In this document: positions 59,357-64,000 of the stretch, one piece after another
Layout: each line of letters opens with the position of its first letter
Position numbering within the stretch: the stretch's first letter is position 1
Assembly (NCBI GenBank): GCA_038040485.1
Contig: JBBPIE010000016.1
Coordinates: 77,261-141,260 of the forward strand
Source of the DNA: Onstottus_B arcticum
Lineage (GTDB): Bacteria > Acidobacteriota > Blastocatellia > UBA7656
Length of the DNA: 64,000 bases
Direction: 5' to 3'
Program-made: the position numbers and the translations under genes
Notes under the pieces: model-generated
What the model was told of the DNA's origin: nothing
Databases searched by the model: none
What the model saw: the letters and a program-made list of their open reading frames with translations, nothing else

Positions 59357-60234
59357 TCTTGGTTGGTCTCGCGGTCGTTTGCACCATCGCCGCGATGGCC
59401 CGATCTCGGGAAGCGCCGGTGCGAGTGGCTCTGATTGGATTCACTCGCCCTTCGACAAGACAAGCTCCGACCGGCGAAGCTGAGAAAGTTCTCAACTCAT
59501 CCTTTGGTTCGGACTCGCGAGTTTCGCTCATGGATCAGTCAATGGTTCAACCCGCGCTGAAAGGCATGGGCTACGAGGGCTCGTTAAACATGAGCCGCGA
59601 CGAAGCCCGGAAGCTTGGCTCTGCGATCGGCTGCGATTTCTTTATCACTGGAAAGCTCGAGGCCTTCACTCGCAGCGATCGCGCCGCCGAAGAACACGAA
59701 GAGGCCTTGATGGGCGTGATGATAGTCGACAGTCGCACGGGCGCGCTTGCTGTGTTTGACTTCATCGACGGGAAAGCCGCAACCAGGGAAGCGGCGGGCG
59801 CCGCTTTGATCAAGACCTTGGCCACTCGCGTCACAAGCTACATCGATCGAATGAGCCGGTTTCAACTCGCGCGCGCGCAGGTGCTCCCATCCGGCTCCGG
59901 CAAGCCGGCGGAGGCGAGCGTTGAAGACATTCCCGACGAAGGCTCGCCGCTTGCCGTCGGCTTTGCGCCGCCGCAGTTTCTCAACCGTGTGAAGCCTGAC
60001 TACACCGAGGCGGCCGAACGCGCCGACGTCACCGCGATCGTTGAGGCGAGCGCAGTCTTCCGCGCAAGCGGCGAGGTGGGCGACATCCAAATAGTTCGGT
60101 GGGCGGGTTTCGGGCTCGAGGAATCCGCCGAGCGCGCGATACGGCAACTGAAGTTCAAAGCTGCGACTCGCGAGGGCAAGCCAGTGAACGTGCGGGCAAT
60201 CGTGCGTTACAACTTTCGGCGCTTGAGCCAGTAG
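59296..60234 (+). CDS. TonB-C-terminal-domain exported protein
   Basis: 312 residues. The first 20 residues (MSNCELRIKIHVVRFAIRNS) come from the palindromic element; LLVGLAVVCTIAAMARS then gives a signal peptide. A periplasmic middle domain (about 40-205) has the FlgO/CsgG-like LGSAIGCDFFITGKLEAFTR. The C-terminal TonB-fold domain is PDYTEAAERADVTAIVEASA, and IQIVRWAGFGLEESAERAIR, LKFKAATREGKPVNVRAIVR. TonB-fold proteins couple envelope energy or bind peptidoglycan/receptors. The start is set by GAGG nine bases before the ATG. Confidence 0.82.
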   Translation: MSNCELRIKIHVVRFAIRNSLLVGLAVVCTIAAMARSREAPVRVALIGFTRPSTRQAPTGEAEKVLNSSFGSDSRVSLMDQSMVQPALKGMGYEGSLNMSRDEARKLGSAIGCDFFITGKLEAFTRSDRAAEEHEEALMGVMIVDSRTGALAVFDFIDGKAATREAAGAALIKTLATRVTSYIDRMSRFQLARAQVLPSGSGKPAEASVEDIPDEGSPLAVGFAPPQFLNRVKPDYTEAAERADVTAIVEASAVFRASGEVGDIQIVRWAGFGLEESAERAIRQLKFKAATREGKPVNVRAIVRYNFRRLSQ

Positions 60235-60309
60235 TAGCATAGACTTTAGTCTGTGCCCGCTACGCCGGTAAGAGATATCCCCAGGGACACAGACTAAAGT
60301 CTATGCTAC
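60234..60309. repeat. Palindromic element, GTAGCATAGACTTTAG family, copy 3
   Basis: GTAGCATAGACTTTAGTCTGTG and CACAGACTAAAGTCTATGCTAC around a 32-base loop. It starts at the last base of the TonB-type gene stop codon (60232-60234). Confidence 0.92.
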
Positions 60310-60463
60310 TTCCGCGGCTTTGTTAGACCTCGATTGCAGATCCCCCCGCTCTTGAATCCTGCACGAATCGGCCCTGCCAACGCAGCAACTCTTGAATACC
60401 CCTCTACCCGATGTTGACACGCGTGGCCAATGCGAATAGCTTGAGCAAACGCGAACCGTTCCT

Positions 60464-61525
60464 ATGAATGATCCTGTTTCACGAGCCGACAAGAATCGCT
60501 TTGGAAGCGTTATCCTCCTCTTCGGTCTCTTCTTCCTGATTTGCTTTGGGCTGGGCTACGCAACCCTGAAGCGTTACGACCCACGCCTGCCGGGTAACAA
60601 TCCCGACTCGGCTTACTACTACGAGATGGTCACCGGAGAAGCGCAGCAGCCAGTGTTTTTGTCGTCGTACGCTTCGGTCGCTTCGCGGTACGGATACCGA
60701 ATTCTGATTCCGTGGGTTGCGCGCCCATTCTACTGGCTGGCGCGAGGCCGAATTGGAACCTGGGACCCGGTGTTCTTTAGTCTGCTAGTAGCGAACTCGC
60801 TGTTTGTGGCGGCCACGGCTTCGGTCCTGGTGAGAATAGGCCGGCGAGTGACAGGCGACTACTCGATTGCGCTCTTGGCGGCGATGCTATACCTGCTCAA
60901 CTTTGCGATCGCAAATTTCCAGCTTGCAGGGTTCGTCGATTCAGGCGAAGCGTTTTTCATGATGCTTGTGGTCTGGTGCTTGCTCGCAAACAGGTGGGCG
61001 CTGCTGCCGTTGTGCGGTGTGTTGGGAGCCCTCGCCAAAGAGACCTTCGTGCCGTTCTCGGTGGTGCTGGGCGTAGTCTGGTGGATAGCAGCAAGACGCA
61101 GGCAGGAATCTCGCGTTGCGAATCTGGGCTGGGTGATGGCAATGGGAGTGGCGGGCGTCGTTTCGATGACCAGCGTTCAGTCGCTTGTCTCAGGGCAGAT
61201 GGTTTGGCCGTGGCGCCCCGTGGTCTTGAGCGGTTCGCCGTCGACCCTTCTGATCAACCTCGTTCATTGCGTCGCGAGTCACGAGGTCTTGTATGTATTC
61301 GGGTGGCTCCTGCCGTTGGGCGCGGTGCGGCTAGGGCAATTGCCGCGCCCGTGGGTGCTGGCTTCGGCGGTGACTGCGTTTGTGGCTTTAGTTTTAGGCG
61401 CGTCCGTCGACGCCCACGGCAACGTGAGCCGCGCGATGTTCGACGTAGCCGGGCCGATGCTGAGCTTGTCGGTTGCGATGTTGATTGGCAGGACTTCAGA
61501 GTCGCGAGAGAACGTCGCGGTTTAG
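60464..61525 (+). CDS. Polytopic membrane protein (possible glycosyltransferase-like)
   Basis: 353 residues, about nine membrane helices (VILLFGLFFLICFGLGYATL, LLVANSLFVAATASVLV, IALLAAMLYLLNFAIANF, AFFMMLVVWCLLAN, FSVVLGVVWWIAA, VMAMGVAGVVSMTSV, VLYVFGWLLPLGAV, VTAFVALVLGASV). RYGYRILIPWVARPFYW and LAKETFVPFS are the conserved polar loops, of GT-C/DUF2029-type style, but no acidic catalytic motif is certain. Start ATG 60464. It converges with the WD40 gene, three bases between stops. Confidence 0.83.
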   Translation: MNDPVSRADKNRFGSVILLFGLFFLICFGLGYATLKRYDPRLPGNNPDSAYYYEMVTGEAQQPVFLSSYASVASRYGYRILIPWVARPFYWLARGRIGTWDPVFFSLLVANSLFVAATASVLVRIGRRVTGDYSIALLAAMLYLLNFAIANFQLAGFVDSGEAFFMMLVVWCLLANRWALLPLCGVLGALAKETFVPFSVVLGVVWWIAARRRQESRVANLGWVMAMGVAGVVSMTSVQSLVSGQMVWPWRPVVLSGSPSTLLINLVHCVASHEVLYVFGWLLPLGAVRLGQLPRPWVLASAVTAFVALVLGASVDAHGNVSRAMFDVAGPMLSLSVAMLIGRTSESRENVAV

Positions 61526-61528
61526 CGA

Positions 61529-63784
61529 TCAGAGATAAGCTCGCGGATTGGTGCTCTGAAGCCGTCTCGATTTGTGTGTCTTGCACCGATGAATTCGAAC
61601 GGCTCGTCGCGCCAGCCCCAGCCTCGCTCCACACAATTCACATTCACCGGCCGAACGGCGTTGCGCCATCAAGATGTAAAAGGCCGCCTCGTCCTTCTCC
61701 AATCGCTTCAACTCCGCAAGCTCGCGTGCGATGGCGTCGGCTTCCTGTCTCATCAGCATCGAGCGCTCTTCGCCGGCCTTAACCTCCGCGTATTCCTCCT
61801 CGGTGAGCATCGCCTTGAGCCACAACTGAACGTCGCGGCTCGCGAGCGCAAGCCATTGACCTCGCGGGCTGAACACGACCGGATGCCAACTGATCTCGTT
61901 GAACCAGAGCGTCTTTATCACACGTCCGGTCGCGAGCCTCCAGATGCGAATCGTTTGGCCGAGGCTTCCGGCCGCAACAAGCTCGCCGTCCGGACTGAAG
62001 GCTACCGACATCACGTCGTTCACGTGACCGCTAAGCGTTTGCAACTCTCGCCCGGTCGTCACGTCCCAGGTCTTCACAAGCTTGTCTTCGCCGCCCGACG
62101 CCAGGAATCGCCCGTCGTAGCTGAAAGCGAGCGACGCCACTCCGCCCGCGTGACCTTCCAAGGTTGAGACCTCGCGTCCGGTTTCTACGTCCCAGAGCTT
62201 GATTGTCCGGTCGAGGCTTCCCGATGCGATGAGGCGCCCGTTGGGACTAAACACAGCGGAAGTCACGGGCCCGGTATGCCCGGTCATCACTTCTGCTTCC
62301 TGCCCGGTGATCGTGCGCCACAGCCTGACCGTTCGGTCGTAGCTTGCCGAAGCGATCCATTGTCCGTCTGGGCTGAAAGTTACAGCGCACACTTCGGCGT
62401 CGTGCATGCCAAGCACTTTGAGCTCGTGCCCCGCGAAGACGTCCCAGAGTCTGATCGAGCGGTCGCGGCTCCCCGACACCAGCCACTGGCTGTCGGGACT
62501 GAACGCAATCGAGTTGACGCTCGAGGTGTGTCCTTTTAGCGAGTGGACCGCGATTCCTGTTTCGACTTCCCAGACCTTGATCCCTTCGTAGAGGAAGCCC
62601 GTAGCGACGAGCCGTCCATCGGGGCTGATCGCAACCGAGCGCGCGTAGTCGCGCGTGTCCATCTTGTACTGCTTGAAGAACAGGTTGTAGATGCCTTGAA
62701 TCTCCTGCTGGACACCGGCGAGCGTTGCCACGAACTGGACGCCGGCGCGATAGGAATTCGCGGCCGCAAGTTGCTCCTCGACTGTTTGAAACACACCCGA
62801 GATCGCCTGCCGTTTGTCGGGTCTTGCGATGACGTACCGGCGCAGCAGCTCCGCGTCGCGTGTGGCTTGCGCAATCTTCTGCTGAACCGGTTCCATGAGG
62901 CGCTCCAGCAAATCCTGCACGCGCCGGCGAACAGAGTCGAACGCGCGCTCGCCCTTTGCGCGCTCGTAGTACCTGGGGTCGCCTTTGATCGCGCATTCGA
63001 GACTCGCAACCGCCGCGCGCCAGTCGCCCAGCATCGCCGCAAGACACGCCTTCTGGTAGTGCGCTTCGTACAAGCGAGGATTCAGCGCGACGGCCCGGTC
63101 CAACTCTTCGAGACCTTCTTGGAATTGATGCTGAACGGCGTGCGAGATGGCGGCGAAGTAGTGAGCTTCCGCCGACTGGCGCGTGTCGCTGGGCCGCGCA
63201 TACTTCGCGGCCTTCCCAAAATAATCGAGTGCCTTCGAGAGATCGACCAGATGATAGAGACAAATGTTTGCGATCGAGCGCAGCACCGCGAAGTCAGGGT
63301 AGTTGCGTTTTTCGGCTTCCAGAAAATCAGCAAGCGCTTCCTGGTACCAGCCGTTTACATAAGCTGTCTCGGCGCGGCTTCGATACGCGCGCGCTTCGCG
63401 TTCGAACTCGGCCAGGCGGATCTCGTGCAGGATGTTGCTGAGCGTCTCTTGGTGGAGCTCGAGCTTCCAGACCACGTCGCCCAGCAGAAAGTTGAAGTCG
63501 GCGTTCAGCTCATCCAGCCCGCCGGCCAGCCTGTCGAAGCCAAACTCGATGCTGCACGCGAGGTGCGCCGCGTCAAAGCTTGCGGCCGCGCCGAGTCCCC
63601 CAAGCCCCATTTCGAGCGCGAGTTGATAGTCGCCCTTGCTTAGCCCTACGTGAACCGAACCCGCGAGCGGTTCGGCGTGGGGTAATCGAGCGTTGATGGC
63701 TTTTTCAAACTGCGCGAGCAAGCCGCAACTGGCTATGTATTGTTCCCACGACTGATCGCCGAGGTAAACATCCGAAAGTCCCAT
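61529..63784 (-). CDS. TPR-WD40 protein with C-terminal zinc ribbon
   Basis: 751 residues. The N-terminal helical part (1-380) has TPR units (RSRAETAYVNGWYQEALADF, LYHLVDLSKALDYFGKAAK, FAAISHAVQHQFQEGLEELD, QKACLAAMLGDWRAAVASLE). Seven WD40 repeats follow (about 385-670; RSIRLWDVFAG, RTVRLWRTITG, RTIKLWDVETG, KLVKTWDVTTG), giving one propeller. The end has CELCGARLGLARRAVRIHRC, a CxxC plus His/Cys zinc site. It is likely a large scaffold. The start ATG 63784 is followed by MGLSDVYLGDQSWEQYIASC, an opening I do not recognise. Confidence 0.88.
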   Translation of the reverse strand: MGLSDVYLGDQSWEQYIASCGLLAQFEKAINARLPHAEPLAGSVHVGLSKGDYQLALEMGLGGLGAAASFDAAHLACSIEFGFDRLAGGLDELNADFNFLLGDVVWKLELHQETLSNILHEIRLAEFEREARAYRSRAETAYVNGWYQEALADFLEAEKRNYPDFAVLRSIANICLYHLVDLSKALDYFGKAAKYARPSDTRQSAEAHYFAAISHAVQHQFQEGLEELDRAVALNPRLYEAHYQKACLAAMLGDWRAAVASLECAIKGDPRYYERAKGERAFDSVRRRVQDLLERLMEPVQQKIAQATRDAELLRRYVIARPDKRQAISGVFQTVEEQLAAANSYRAGVQFVATLAGVQQEIQGIYNLFFKQYKMDTRDYARSVAISPDGRLVATGFLYEGIKVWEVETGIAVHSLKGHTSSVNSIAFSPDSQWLVSGSRDRSIRLWDVFAGHELKVLGMHDAEVCAVTFSPDGQWIASASYDRTVRLWRTITGQEAEVMTGHTGPVTSAVFSPNGRLIASGSLDRTIKLWDVETGREVSTLEGHAGGVASLAFSYDGRFLASGGEDKLVKTWDVTTGRELQTLSGHVNDVMSVAFSPDGELVAAGSLGQTIRIWRLATGRVIKTLWFNEISWHPVVFSPRGQWLALASRDVQLWLKAMLTEEEYAEVKAGEERSMLMRQEADAIARELAELKRLEKDEAAFYILMAQRRSAGECELCGARLGLARRAVRIHRCKTHKSRRLQSTNPRAYL

Positions 63785-63907
63785 CGATGAAAATCCCGAT
63801 TCGGGTCGCTAAGGTGAGGCACACTGCGGGAGAGAATAGAGTAGAACGGGGGGCGAGTCCAGGGTTCGAGCGTTGCGTACTGTCCAATTCGTGCGTCGCT
63901 TGACAGG

Positions 63908-63991
63908 AAAACCGCCAAGCCGCAAAGAACGCCAAGGACAGCAACTAGAACCTAGTGAGAATCCTGGCGCTCTTTGCGTCTTGGCGGTTAG
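63908..63991. repeat. Palindromic element, AAACCGCCAAGCCGCAAAGA family (near window end)
   Basis: AAAACCGCCAAGCCGCAAAGAACGCCAAGGA on the left and TGGCGCTCTTTGCGTCTTGGCGGTTA on the right, about 25-30 base pairs with a 25-base loop. It lies 120 bases upstream of the WD40 gene start, close to the window end. Confidence 0.85.
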
Positions 63992-64000
63992 TCATTCAGG

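Overview
The window reads as chromosomal DNA of a GC-rich (roughly 60 %) Gram-negative bacterium, most likely an acidobacterium of the Blastocatellia type. This is inference. It rests on a VWFA protein of the acidobacterial type, a bacterial serine palmitoyltransferase cluster, many Sec-exported proteins with lineage-restricted domains, and a very high load of long palindromic intergenic repeats. No rRNA, CRISPR, integrase or complete insertion sequence is visible; one tRNA (Gln-TTG, 3193..3267) is present.

Layout. 1-2.2 kb: end of a TPR gene, a secreted CAP protein, a BrnT/BrnA toxin-antitoxin pair and a second, truncated CAP copy. 2.2-7.3 kb: housekeeping block ispE, tRNA-Gln, prs, rplY, pth, rpsF-rpsR, rplI. 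7.4-9.9 kb: a TPR-AraC regulator between secreted Cys-containing proteins, an unusual locus. 10.4-16.2 kb: dnaB, alr, then spt-fabF-acp, a probable sphingolipid-precursor unit. 16.3-25.7 kb: CBS protein, sugar nucleotidyltransferase, exported amidase, SDR, haloalkane-dehalogenase-like hydrolase, methyltransferases, exported amidohydrolase, a BrnT/CopG pair. 25.8-29.2 kb: ParE-type and MazF-type toxin-antitoxin pairs around a VWFA protein. 29.4-34.7 kb: tatD, a MerR unit with an exported di-Cys protein, a ferritin-like protein, a YCII protein, and a DUF4276 plus AAA ATPase pair that looks like a defence module. 34.8-42.2 kb: priA, a second membrane-anchored plus Cys-rich exported pair, an ECF sigma factor, small exported proteins and a glyoxalase-fold protein. 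42.5-50.8 kb: HEAT-like protein, MobA-like transferase, a large inverted-repeat element, redoxin, M20 peptidase, class A beta-lactamase-like protein, coaE. 50.8-64 kb: a ClpC-like ATPase with a degenerate second ATPase site, CWC and DUF5522 proteins, prmC, an ECF sigma/anti-sigma operon with an exported alpha/beta hydrolase, a TonB-type protein, a polytopic membrane protein and a TPR-WD40 protein.

The most striking global signal is in the repeats. At least a dozen sequence-unrelated families of long hairpins share one design: a short word iterated on one arm and its reverse complement on the other. They sit mainly at gene 3' ends, often starting inside the stop codon. One lies in frame inside priA and another supplies the start codon and N-terminus of a TonB-domain protein. 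The best candidate for an undescribed system is the 7.4-9.9 kb locus, where a TPR-AraC regulator is flanked by small exported Cys-rich products. Its exported pair is echoed at 37.5-39.4 kb.
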